From NCBI GenBank assembly GCA_937926185.1, contig CALEYM010000781.1, positions 1 through 21,049 of the forward strand: 21,049 nt of DNA, given 5' to 3'. Below the pieces are notes generated by a model. It had not been told where the DNA came from. It saw only the letters and a list, made by a program, of their open reading frames with translations, and made no database searches. A program made the position numbers and the translations under genes. Source of the stretch: an uncultured Bacteroidota bacterium. GTDB lineage: Bacteria; Bacteroidota; Bacteroidia; Chitinophagales; Saprospiraceae. This document shows positions 13,960 through 21,000 of the stretch, piece after piece; position 1 is the stretch's first letter; the number at the start of each line of letters is the position of its first letter.

Positions 13960-16384
13960 CCCCTATGACATACCAAAAATTATTCCTGACCACCCAGCCC
14001 GGCAGCCGCCGGTACACTTCCGTGTCGAGGCGTTTGATCAACACCTCATCGAGCAGGAAGGGCTGGTTGGCAAAACGTTTTTGTAAAAAGATATTGACCA
14101 TGGCGTCTTCGTCGAACACTTCGAAATTCAGTTCGAACAGGCCCCAGTCGTTGACGATACTTTTCAGGTAAAACCGCATGCCCTCGTGTTTGAAATGCAC
14201 CTCGTGGCCGTCGGCGCGGTTGTTTTCGATGATCTTCAACTCGTGGTTCATGCCCAGGTCGCGGTTGACGTACGTCCAGAAACTGATGGTATAATGCCCT
14301 TTGGGCAAATGGTCGCGCCACAGCCAGGTGGTATCCCGCATATTGCCGCTGAAAGCGCCCCTGCCCTGGAAAACATGCTCGGCGGCGGTAAGGGAATCGT
14401 ACGAGAGGGTCGCGATGGGGGTTCCCGGCTGGGTGGCCTGCCAGATTCCCTGCGGGTAAAGCCGGCGGCTGAGCCGTTCCTGCTCCACGCTTCGGCAATG
14501 TTCCTGCACGTAGGCGCGGACGCTGTCGGGCTCCAGCGAGAATATTTTGATCTGCGGGTCGTCGTACACCGGTTGGGCCTTGTCGAGCAGGTGCCGGTAG
14601 CGCCGGCGCACGTCTTCCCAGTTAGGCGGATCCACCAGTACGGCGATAGGGCGCTGATCGGGCAATTCGTTCAGCATGGCGGGCGTTACGCCCGGTTCCA
14701 GCACGAACTGGGCCGAAGTAACCGTTTGGCTGCACGAAGTGCGGCTCATATTGACGCCCATATCGGGCTTGCCGGTGTGCAGGGCCGCCGTTTGGGTACG
14801 GATAAACTCGGCGAAATCGAATTCCCACCAGATATTTTCGGAACCCATGTGATAGTAGGGCAGCGACAGCAGCGCCTGGTAGGGCGAAAAATCCACCTTG
14901 TTCAGCCAATGGTCAGGCGTGGGGGCTGCCACGCCGCGTTTTTCCACGTTGTCCACCAGACCGATGGGCGTCAGTTTTTGAAACGTGCGGGCTTCGAGCA
15001 GCAGTATGAGCATGGGCGCCAGGGCAATGACCCAGCGGAACCAGGGCGTTTTGACGCCCCGGAAGCCCTTGAACCGTGTGCTCCAGTTCCAGAAAACATA
15101 AAATGCCAGGAAATTGACCACGTAGAAATAGGCCCAGGTGAATCGCCCCAGGCCGCGGAATTGGCGCAGCGGTCCGAAGTAATCGACCATCCACTCCAGA
15201 CCTTTAATGGCAAAAGGAAATCCGCAGGCAAAGATCAGCAGCGTCATCGCGGCGAATAAAATGCCGTTCAGCCAGCGCCTGTGTACCCGGTGGTAAGCCG
15301 CCTCTTCCCAGGATGGCGGGAACAGTTTGTAGCGTTTGAACGCCGGCTTTTTGGTCAGCCAAAACAGCAGGCGTTTAAAAAAAAGTCCGATCAGCCAGAG
15401 GGTAAAGAAAAACACCACTGCGCCAGCATACGCTTTCGTTTCGCCGTTGACGCGCCGGATCTGTACCAAATTTTCGTCGATCCATTTATACAAGGGAAAC
15501 GACTCGTAGGGCAGGAACACGCCTTCCCATTCGCCGATATAATAGGTAAAGCCGAAGGGGTTGGCCGGCCTGTCGGCGGCGTAATCGGCCCAGTGCACCC
15601 ACACGTTGAGCAAGGCAAAGGGCAGCAACACCATCACCACCAGGTGGCTGAGCCGCACCCGCCAGTTGCGCAACGAAGGGTCGTGAATCAACTGCCAGGC
15701 CGTGTACAGCAACAGAAAAAGCGCACACAGGCCGAAATAGTAAAAATGCAGCTGCGCGGCAAACCAGACCAGGATTCCGATCAACAGGCTTTGATAACGC
15801 CGGCTGTACCGTTCCTCGTAATTACTAAGCAGCAATAACAACAGCGGAAACACCCAGGTATGCGACAGCGAAAAATGCCCGTCGAAACGGCTGTACTGCG
15901 GGCTCAGGAACAACATGCCCAGCGCCGCCAGGCCCGAATACCACACCGGCACGTGCAGCTTGCGGAACAATAAAAACAATACGGCGCAGCCGAGCAACAG
16001 GGAAATCACCTGGAAAACATTGATGACCCCGACAACCCGGCCTTCCAGACTTGATACGTGGCGGTTCCACCATTGCAGGGCCGCGCTGAAAATGGGTTGG
16101 TTGTCGGTGAACAACACATGTTCGCCGAAGGGATAATTCATGCCCTCGTAGTGGACATAGCCGGAGTCGCGGCTCACGTGCCAGATACTGGTCACGTAGT
16201 TTTTAAATCCGTCGGGCGAGCCGCCCAGCATGCGGTCGTTCGGCGATTGCAGCCAGTGGCCGTGTTTGAGCCAGATCAGTCCGAAACACACGGCCAACAC
16301 CGCCAGCATACCCCAAAAGGTATGCGACCGCTTCGGCGAAGCGAGGTTGTGCAGCGTGTGTTCGAGTTGATGTAATTTGTCCAA
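13955..16384 (-). CDS. Large polytopic membrane protein, GT-C-like
   Basis: About 809 residues. The first ~480 contain ten or more membrane segments. After the first comes a loop reading GGSPDGFKN and then NYPFGEHVLFTDNQP, which resembles the acidic first periplasmic loop of GT-C glycosyltransferases that use lipid-linked sugars. The last ~330 residues are soluble and presumably periplasmic, with a beta-rich C-terminus (GHYTISFWTYVNRDLG, MRFYLKSIVNDWGLFELNFE) recalling carbohydrate-binding domains. I cannot assign a named family. The likely start is TTG at 16384, because the first in-frame ATG (16309) lies at the edge of membrane segment 1. A GT2 glycosyltransferase gene sits 34 bases upstream in the same direction, a common pairing for making and then using a polyprenyl-phosphate sugar. 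Substrate unknown. Confidence 0.8.
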   Translation of the reverse strand: MDKLHQLEHTLHNLASPKRSHTFWGMLAVLAVCFGLIWLKHGHWLQSPNDRMLGGSPDGFKNYVTSIWHVSRDSGYVHYEGMNYPFGEHVLFTDNQPIFSAALQWWNRHVSSLEGRVVGVINVFQVISLLLGCAVLFLLFRKLHVPVWYSGLAALGMLFLSPQYSRFDGHFSLSHTWVFPLLLLLLSNYEERYSRRYQSLLIGILVWFAAQLHFYYFGLCALFLLLYTAWQLIHDPSLRNWRVRLSHLVVMVLLPFALLNVWVHWADYAADRPANPFGFTYYIGEWEGVFLPYESFPLYKWIDENLVQIRRVNGETKAYAGAVVFFFTLWLIGLFFKRLLFWLTKKPAFKRYKLFPPSWEEAAYHRVHRRWLNGILFAAMTLLIFACGFPFAIKGLEWMVDYFGPLRQFRGLGRFTWAYFYVVNFLAFYVFWNWSTRFKGFRGVKTPWFRWVIALAPMLILLLEARTFQKLTPIGLVDNVEKRGVAAPTPDHWLNKVDFSPYQALLSLPYYHMGSENIWWEFDFAEFIRTQTAALHTGKPDMGVNMSRTSCSQTVTSAQFVLEPGVTPAMLNELPDQRPIAVLVDPPNWEDVRRRYRHLLDKAQPVYDDPQIKIFSLEPDSVRAYVQEHCRSVEQERLSRRLYPQGIWQATQPGTPIATLSYDSLTAAEHVFQGRGAFSGNMRDTTWLWRDHLPKGHYTISFWTYVNRDLGMNHELKIIENNRADGHEVHFKHEGMRFYLKSIVNDWGLFELNFEVFDEDAMVNIFLQKRFANQPFLLDEVLIKRLDTEVYRRLPGWVVRNNFWYVIGE

Positions 16385-16387
16385 GAA

Positions 16388-16415
16388 AGTTTGAAGTTTG
16401 AAGTTTGAAGTTTGG
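16388..16415. repeat. Four tandem AGTTTGA heptamers between two minus-strand genes
   Basis: Three exact AGTTTGA units and a fourth ending in GG occupy almost the whole 34-base gap between the GT2 stop codon (16419) and the TTG start of the large membrane protein (16384). On the transcribed strand the repeat reads TCAAACT and forms the translation-initiation region of the downstream gene. No inverted copy is nearby. Confidence 0.9.
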
Positions 16416-16418
16416 GGA

Positions 16419-17174
16419 TTAACGGAAGAGTTGACGCAGGAACAGCCGGATGAAGTTCCAGCCTTCCGCGGCCAGTATTTTCCAGCTAACGGAACTGAAC
16501 ACCACGCCGGGGCGCAATTCCACCGGTACAGGATGAACAGGCGCCCGGCCGGCAGCCAGCATCAGGAATTCGAGGTCGAAAAGAAAGCGGTCTATTGTTG
16601 TTTCCAAAAAAACGGCTTTTCCGGCTTTGTCAAACGCTTTGAGGCCGCACTGCGAATCGTCGATGGGTTGGCGTAACACGTTGCGCAGCAGCCAGCGCAA
16701 CATTTGCGACAGCCGCCGGCGAAAAGCGGGTACGTGCGCATAGTAGGCGGTATCGCGGTTGCCCGCGGCTATCCCGCCATGAACGTGCAATACCTCCACC
16801 ACGCGGCGCATGCTGTCGATCGTATAGGGGAAGTCGATGTCGGTCACCAGGATCAGGTCCGCGTCGGCGGCTTGTACCCCCTGGCGCAAGGCATAACCTT
16901 TCCCGCGATTTTCCGGGTAACTCACCACCCGCGCGCCGGGTACCAGCGTTTTCAGGTGGCCGAAATTTTCTTCCGTTGCCTGCCGCAGCGAGCCGTCGTT
17001 CACCACGATCAGCCCCGTTTCGTCGATCAACCCGGCCAGTTTTTTTTGCAACTCGATGAACTTGGCTGCCAATACCTCTTCCCAACCCGGCTGCGGGTTG
17101 TAACAGGGTACGACGACCTGAAGATGAACGGGTGGACAGTGCAAAACGGTGGGCCTGATATTTAGTGCGCGCAA
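16419..17174 (-). CDS. Family 2 glycosyltransferase (polyprenyl-phosphate-sugar type)
   Basis: Up to 251 residues with a GT-A fold: VVVPCYNP (20-27), IVVNDGS (56-62), ENRGKGYALRQGVQ (88-101), the metal/nucleotide motif VTDIDFPY (110-117), AAGNRD (136-141) and DDSQCGLKAF (172-181). The last motif and the absence of C-terminal membrane segments resemble DPM1-like enzymes that transfer a sugar from a nucleotide to a polyprenyl phosphate. The large GT-C-like protein downstream would be a natural user of that product (inference). The start is uncertain. The TTG at 17174 lies within a TACTTTTG promoter-like box, so translation more likely begins downstream, for example at TTG 17144, which leaves the VVVPCYN strand intact. 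Confidence 0.88.
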   Translation of the reverse strand: MRALNIRPTVLHCPPVHLQVVVPCYNPQPGWEEVLAAKFIELQKKLAGLIDETGLIVVNDGSLRQATEENFGHLKTLVPGARVVSYPENRGKGYALRQGVQAADADLILVTDIDFPYTIDSMRRVVEVLHVHGGIAAGNRDTAYYAHVPAFRRRLSQMLRWLLRNVLRQPIDDSQCGLKAFDKAGKAVFLETTIDRFLFDLEFLMLAAGRAPVHPVPVELRPGVVFSSVSWKILAAEGWNFIRLFLRQLFR

Positions 17175-17179
17175 AAGTA
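17172..17179 (-). promoter_or_regulatory. Possible Bacteroidota -7 box for the GT2 gene
   Basis: The minus strand reads TACTTTTG, an exact match to TAnnTTTG, with a TTTC resembling the -33 element 18 bases upstream. If real, transcription would start near 17166 and the TTG at 17174 could not be the translation start. Confidence 0.4.
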
Positions 17180-17231
17180 GGAAAAGTACGCGTACCGGAA
17201 AGAGTTCTGTTGCGCTCCGGGGAAACCTTTA

Positions 17232-17250
17232 CCAAACTTTGAAAGTTTGG
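17232..17250. repeat. Small palindrome downstream of the GH18 gene region
   Basis: CCAAACTTT and AAAGTTTGG flank a single central G, a nine-base perfect palindrome in the 90-base gap between the GH18 stop codon and the GT2 start. The loop is too short for a simple RNA hairpin of full length, so a DNA-binding site is as likely as a terminator. Confidence 0.5.
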
Positions 17251-17264
17251 CAAACGTACAGTGC

Positions 17265-18455
17265 CTATAATTTCACAAACCGCCCGCTCCGCCACTGCCC
17301 CTCCACCCGGCACCGCACGGAGTACAGACCCGAAGGCAAATTTTGCAACGATAAAACCAGCGGCGACTCGCCCGATCCCGTTTCCGAAAGCACGACCCGG
17401 CCATGAAGGTCAAACACTTGTACCTGTCCGGCAGCAGGCGTTTGCAGCCAATCGGTGGCGGGATTGGGGAACAAATTCAACGCCGCGTTGTCCGGCTCAG
17501 CCACCGTTACCGCCGGATGGATCACTTCATCTATCGTTTTTAAAAGGGAGTATTGTTCAAAGCCGGCGTCGAGTATATCTTGCCCCAGTTCCCAGATCAT
17601 GATACCCGATACTTCGTCGAGCGCCAGTTGGGTTTTTGCCTGGATGGTTGGAATGCCGTTGTAATAACGGTCGCCGACCTGGTCGAGATAGGCATAATCG
17701 GGCGACAGTTTTACCATGTCGCCAAACTTGAATGACTTCACGGGGCTCACCCCGAAATCGTACCCGTAAAACGGAACACCCAGCGTCAGTTTATCCGCGG
17801 GCACGCCCTGATTTTTCCAGTATTGGATACATTGTTCCGCCCAGTCGTACGGCGAATGTTGTCCGGGATTGGAGGGGTCCCAGGGTCCCCGGAGGTCGTA
17901 CACCATCATATTGATCCAGTCGAAAGCGGCCAGGGCGGCGTTGCTGATCTGCGGATACCGGTGCGAGCCGGGCAGCGCGGCGGTCATTTGCAGGTTGTGC
18001 GCGGCCAGCGCCGGCTTTAGTTCCAGCACAAAAGGGCTGTACAGACTGTTCACGTATTGCCATTCCAGGTCCACGTCCACGCCGTCGAGTTGATGCGTCA
18101 GGGCATATTGCACGATTTTCTGGATAAAAGCCGCGCGGTTGGCGGGTTGGAGCAGGGTATCCCATGCCGTTTTCCAGGCAGGGGTGAGGTAGCCGCCGGC
18201 CAGGGAAATAAACGCTTTGGCGCCTTGCAGATGAGCGGCATTTACCGCCGGGGTAATGGAAATGCCTTCCGTCGTCAGGTTTCCCTGCATGTCCGGGTTG
18301 GCAAAAGCAATGTTGACGTGGGTGCAACGCTGAAGTTGCATTTGGGGCAGGGCGCCAAAACGATAGGTGGGCAGGTATCCCACTACCTTAAAGCCGGACT
18401 GGGCGATGAGCAAATGGAAGGTTAAAAGAAGGAGCAGAGTAAAAGTTGGTCGCAT
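17265..18455 (-). CDS. GH18 chitinase-like protein secreted by the type IX system
   Basis: A 396-residue secreted protein. The signal peptide (1-19, LLLLLTFHLLIAQ) precedes a glycoside hydrolase family 18 barrel. It has SLAGGY (84-89), the full catalytic signature DGVDVDLEW (124-132) with Glu131 as acid/base, MVYDLRG with Tyr186-Asp187, and the late strand IMIWELGQD (286-294) with its conserved Trp. The GH18 mechanism uses the substrate N-acetyl group, so a GlcNAc-containing glycan such as chitin or peptidoglycan-like material is expected. Residues from about 326 (NLFPNPATDWL through LPSGLYSVR to SGRFVKL) form a type A T9SS sorting domain, which directs export across the outer membrane and surface attachment. 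It diverges from the ankyrin gene. Active-site residues are intact. Confidence 0.93.
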   Translation of the reverse strand: MRPTFTLLLLLTFHLLIAQSGFKVVGYLPTYRFGALPQMQLQRCTHVNIAFANPDMQGNLTTEGISITPAVNAAHLQGAKAFISLAGGYLTPAWKTAWDTLLQPANRAAFIQKIVQYALTHQLDGVDVDLEWQYVNSLYSPFVLELKPALAAHNLQMTAALPGSHRYPQISNAALAAFDWINMMVYDLRGPWDPSNPGQHSPYDWAEQCIQYWKNQGVPADKLTLGVPFYGYDFGVSPVKSFKFGDMVKLSPDYAYLDQVGDRYYNGIPTIQAKTQLALDEVSGIMIWELGQDILDAGFEQYSLLKTIDEVIHPAVTVAEPDNAALNLFPNPATDWLQTPAAGQVQVFDLHGRVVLSETGSGESPLVLSLQNLPSGLYSVRCRVEGQWRSGRFVKL

Positions 18456-18604
18456 GAAACCGGCAGTTATGAACAGGAAAAAAATGCTGCTGAATTGCGC
18501 GCTGAAAGTAGAGCGATTTACTCAAAAATGGGCGGGCAAATTGCAGTTTACTACCTTCCGGTTCCCCTTTGGCCGAATTCCGGCTGATACCGGAAGTCAA
18601 TTAT

Positions 18605-18612
18605 TAATTTTG
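18605..18612 (+). promoter_or_regulatory. Possible Bacteroidota -7 box for the ankyrin gene
   Basis: TAATTTTG matches TAnnTTTG exactly and lies 15 bases before the ATG at 18628. The nearest TTTG on the same strand (18568-18571) is too far upstream for a normal -33 element, and the leader would be very short. Weak support. Confidence 0.25.
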
Positions 18613-18627
18613 AAAGGAATTTTAAAC

Positions 18628-19170
18628 ATGTCAGTTATGAAACAAAGCAGAAGAAAATTTTTCGGCCAGGCCGTCGCTCTCGGCTCCTTCATGGGCCTTG
18701 CGCCGGTACTTGCGCCCGCCCGTTCCTTTTCCGGCCTTGAGGCTGCCGAACCCATCGACCCGGCGTTGGTAAAAGAATTTGTAGGCGTAGCCCACCGCGA
18801 TTTAAACCGCACGAAGGAAATCCTGGAGGCGCGCCCGCTGATCCTCAACGCCTCCTGGGACTGGGGCGACGGCGATTTTGAAACGGCGCTCGGCGCTGCC
18901 GGCCACGTGGGCAACCGCGAGATCGCGGGGTATCTGCTCGAAAAAGGCGCCCGCGCCGATATTTTCGTGCTCACCATGCTGGGCGAAACGGCACTGGTAA
19001 AATCCCTGCTCGAACGTTTCCCTGCGCTGCTCCATTCCCTCGGCCCGCATGGCTATACCCTGCTGCACCACGCCAAAAAAGGCGGCGAACCCGCCGCGGA
19101 ACTGGCCGAATACCTGGGCAGCCAGGGATTGACGGAGACGTTTGTGAATATTTACAATAAGAAGAAATAG
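18628..19170 (+). CDS. Tat-signal ankyrin-repeat protein
   Basis: A 180-residue protein starting at ATG 18628. The N-terminus carries a twin-arginine signal, SRRKFF at residues 7-12, followed by a hydrophobic stretch (AVALGSFMGLAPVLAPA). This implies export in folded form. The mature part is an ankyrin-like helical array (about 48-165) with one clear unit, FETALGAAGHVGNREIAGYLLEKGARADI, and a closing YTLLHHAKKGG. Such repeats usually mediate protein binding; no enzyme motif is seen. The reading frame is open further upstream to about 18367, but that part overlaps the divergent GH18 gene and is unlike the family. ATG 18637 (MKQSRRKFF) is an equally good start. Function unknown. Confidence 0.85.
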   Translation: MSVMKQSRRKFFGQAVALGSFMGLAPVLAPARSFSGLEAAEPIDPALVKEFVGVAHRDLNRTKEILEARPLILNASWDWGDGDFETALGAAGHVGNREIAGYLLEKGARADIFVLTMLGETALVKSLLERFPALLHSLGPHGYTLLHHAKKGGEPAAELAEYLGSQGLTETFVNIYNKKK

Positions 19171-19189
19171 AATTGTTTGAATTTCGTAA

Positions 19190-19552
19190 GTATCGCTTTG
19201 GAATTCGTTAGCCGGGAGCAGGCGCGCACCCTTGTTTTTGGAACTGCCCGAACGCCAGTTCCCCATCGACGAAAACCACCCGAAAGTGGGCCTGCGCGCG
19301 GCCTCCGATTTTGCCAGTCAACTGAACATCCATGTCAACCACCTGAACCGGGCGGTGAAAGCCATCACCGACAAAACCACAACCCAAATCATCGGCGAAC
19401 GCATTTTGCAGGAAGCGAAAATCATGCTGCGGCACAGCAACTGGAATGTGTCGGAAATTTCGGACGCGCTGGGTTTCGCGGAGGTGACGCATTTTAATAA
19501 TTTTTTCAAAAAACACGTCGGACAAAGTCCGTTGAAATTCAGAAACACTTGA
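19190..19552 (+). pseudogene. 5'-truncated AraC-family regulator (DNA-binding half only)
   Basis: From about 19211 the frame reads AGSRRAPLFLELPERQFPID, the linker that normally joins an N-terminal cupin-like sensor to the DNA-binding domain. A complete AraC/XylS domain follows: LRAASDFASQLNIHVNHLNR (first helix-turn-helix), KTTTQIIGERILQEAKIMLRH, and WNVSEISDALGFAEVTHFNN with FFKKHVGQSPLKFR (second). The sensor half of about 170 residues is missing. The frame is closed by a stop at 19187-19189, and only TTG at 19232 could start a 106-residue product. This looks like a remnant left by a deletion, although small SoxS-like stand-alone DNA-binding domains do exist. Its former target may be the monooxygenase-like lipoprotein 21 bases downstream. 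Confidence 0.7.
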
Positions 19553-19573
19553 TTTTCAGGTTTAAACGTTCAA

Positions 19574-19975
19574 ATGATAAAATCACCAGCCCTACTGCTA
19601 TACATCCTTATCGCTGCGATGTTTACTTTTTGTTCCTGCGACAACAGCCAGCCCCCTTCAGAACAAGACCAAATGGTGCGATTAGCTAAACTCGTCATTG
19701 ATTCGACTCAGTTGGAACGTTACACGGCTGCCCTCAAAGAGGAAATTGAAGCCTCCGTGCGGCTGGAGCCGGGTGTGCTGACTTTATACGCAGTCGCTGA
19801 AAAAAACAACCCGACCCATATCACCATACTGGAAATATACGCAGACACGAACGCTTACAAGGCACATTTGCAGACACCGCATTTTATCAAATACAAGACC
19901 GGCACAAAGGAAATGGTCAAGTCGCTCGAACTTGTCGAAACCACGCCCCTGATTCCCGGCATGAAGATAAAATGA
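19574..19975 (+). CDS. Lipoprotein with antibiotic biosynthesis monooxygenase (ABM) fold
   Basis: A 133-residue protein with a lipoprotein signal. The hydrophobic stretch at 6-19 ends in FCSC, with Cys22 the probable lipidated residue (Cys20 is an alternative). The mature part has the dimeric ferredoxin-like ABM pattern: MVRLAKLVIDSTQLERYTAALKEEIEASVRLEPGVLTLYAV, ITILEIYADTNAYKAHLQTPHFIKY, and the helix TKEMVKSLELVET. The EPGVLTLYAV and YxDxxAYxAHLxTPHF elements are typical of putative quinol monooxygenases. These small domains oxidise or bind quinone-like molecules without a cofactor. In Bacteroidota they are often next to AraC regulators, as seen here. Substrate unknown. Confidence 0.85.
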   Translation: MIKSPALLLYILIAAMFTFCSCDNSQPPSEQDQMVRLAKLVIDSTQLERYTAALKEEIEASVRLEPGVLTLYAVAEKNNPTHITILEIYADTNAYKAHLQTPHFIKYKTGTKEMVKSLELVETTPLIPGMKIK

Positions 19976-20017
19976 AGCAGAAACCGGCTGTGCGCTCAGC
20001 GATTCCAGGTTTGCAAG

Positions 20018-20123
20018 AGGTGACATCTTTTGAGGCATGAAAAAGGTGTCATCTCGGTGGGTTTTCCCGGCGGGTTTTCGAGATGTCGCCTGCTCGTGCC
20101 TCGCAGACGACACCTCGAAAACC
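20018..20123. repeat. Cluster of related GGTGACATCTCGAAAACC-like repeats with hairpin
   Basis: Four related copies of a roughly 18-base motif lie in the 195-base gap between the ABM lipoprotein and the DUF4249 gene: direct copies at 20018-20032 and 20044-20057, an inverted copy at 20073-20090, and a direct copy at 20108-20123. The last two form a 16-bp stem (20073-20088 with 20108-20123, one G-T pair) around a 19-base loop. The convergent genes on either side make a terminator role possible; the motif also resembles a palindromic repeat family. Nothing else is visible in this gap. Confidence 0.7.
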
Positions 20124-20170
20124 GGGTTAATCTTGTGCGCTGGAATTTATGGAGCCGCGGAATGCACCGT

Positions 20171-20974
20171 TTATTCCACAATCAACGTGCGCCGTTGGAC
20201 GGTATACGCGGAAAAATAACCCAGGCAGGCGCCTTCAAAATTATTGTTGGGATTGGCCGGCACGCTCGCGTTGGGGCCATTGCCATTAGATGCATCCAGT
20301 GCCACGAAGTATTTATAGGTGGCGCGATCAATATTCCGCATTTCAACCGTGACGCTATCGCCGATGTTTGTTTTTAAATCGGGCGCCAGGAGCAGGTTGC
20401 TGACCTGAGCCCCGTCATTGTTTCTGTCATCCATAACAAAAATATAAGGCTGGCGCTTTCCATTATTGCTTTGAACGAATTGATAGTTGTTTCCAGGCCC
20501 GGCAGGGTCTCTGAATAAGGGCATGAGTACCAGCGTGTTCTCTTCGCCAAATGGCAGGTTGATTACGCTCAAATTATCGAAGGGCACTTTATGAGGCATG
20601 GTTGATTGTGCTTTAAACAGGTCTCCGTTGATCCAAACCTGTAGCGTGTAGGTGCTGCCATAAACTCCGGGTTTCGCTTCCGGGGTTTCGTACCATCCCG
20701 GCGATTTTTCAACCAGGGTATCCGTTTGTCCGGCGTCATCCGAAATGACGACGAGGGCCCCGCGAACTGCCGGAAAATCATTGGGTTGATCGAAATTCAC
20801 CGATTGCGTAATACGGACTGTAAATGGGCTGGATTCATCTGTTATACAACCTTCAATGACGTATTGGGTCGGGGCGCTGCTCAGATCCAGGTCAATGACT
20901 TCTTCCTTGTTGCAGGAGAAAAAGAACAAAGCAGGCGCGATATAATAGAAAATGTATTTAGAGAGCAATTTCAT
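20171..20974 (-). CDS. DUF4249-family outer-membrane lipoprotein
   Basis: A 267-residue lipoprotein: the signal ends in FFSC with Cys21 as lipid anchor, followed by the typical NKEEVIDLDL linker. The body shows the DUF4249 pattern: QYVIEGCITDESSPFTVRITQSVNF, then VVISDDAGQTDTLVEKSPGWYE and YTLQVWINGDLFKAQSTMP, then strands near the C-terminus ending in CLGYFSAYTVQ. Proteins of this family are encoded directly after a TonB-dependent receptor in many Bacteroidota and are thought to be its surface-exposed partner, much as SusD-like proteins are. Here the end of such a receptor lies 26 bases upstream on the same strand. The transported substrate is unknown. Confidence 0.9.
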   Translation of the reverse strand: MKLLSKYIFYYIAPALFFFSCNKEEVIDLDLSSAPTQYVIEGCITDESSPFTVRITQSVNFDQPNDFPAVRGALVVISDDAGQTDTLVEKSPGWYETPEAKPGVYGSTYTLQVWINGDLFKAQSTMPHKVPFDNLSVINLPFGEENTLVLMPLFRDPAGPGNNYQFVQSNNGKRQPYIFVMDDRNNDGAQVSNLLLAPDLKTNIGDSVTVEMRNIDRATYKYFVALDASNGNGPNASVPANPNNNFEGACLGYFSAYTVQRRTLIVE

Positions 20975-21000
20975 GATGTGGACAGATTTGAAAAAGTGAA

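Noticed and set aside
14186..15259. 357-codon open frame on the plus strand opposite the large membrane protein
   Set aside because: It lies wholly within a real minus-strand gene with clear membrane segments, and its translation shows no family pattern or signal.
18367..18627. N-terminal extension of the ankyrin protein
   Set aside because: The frame is open but overlaps the 5' part of the divergent GH18 gene, lacks homology-like pattern, and would bury the Tat signal inside the protein.
19177..19497. Alternative plus-strand frame overlapping the AraC remnant
   Set aside because: It is out of frame with the unmistakable AraC DNA-binding domain, and its translation is Pro/Arg/His-rich without a pattern.
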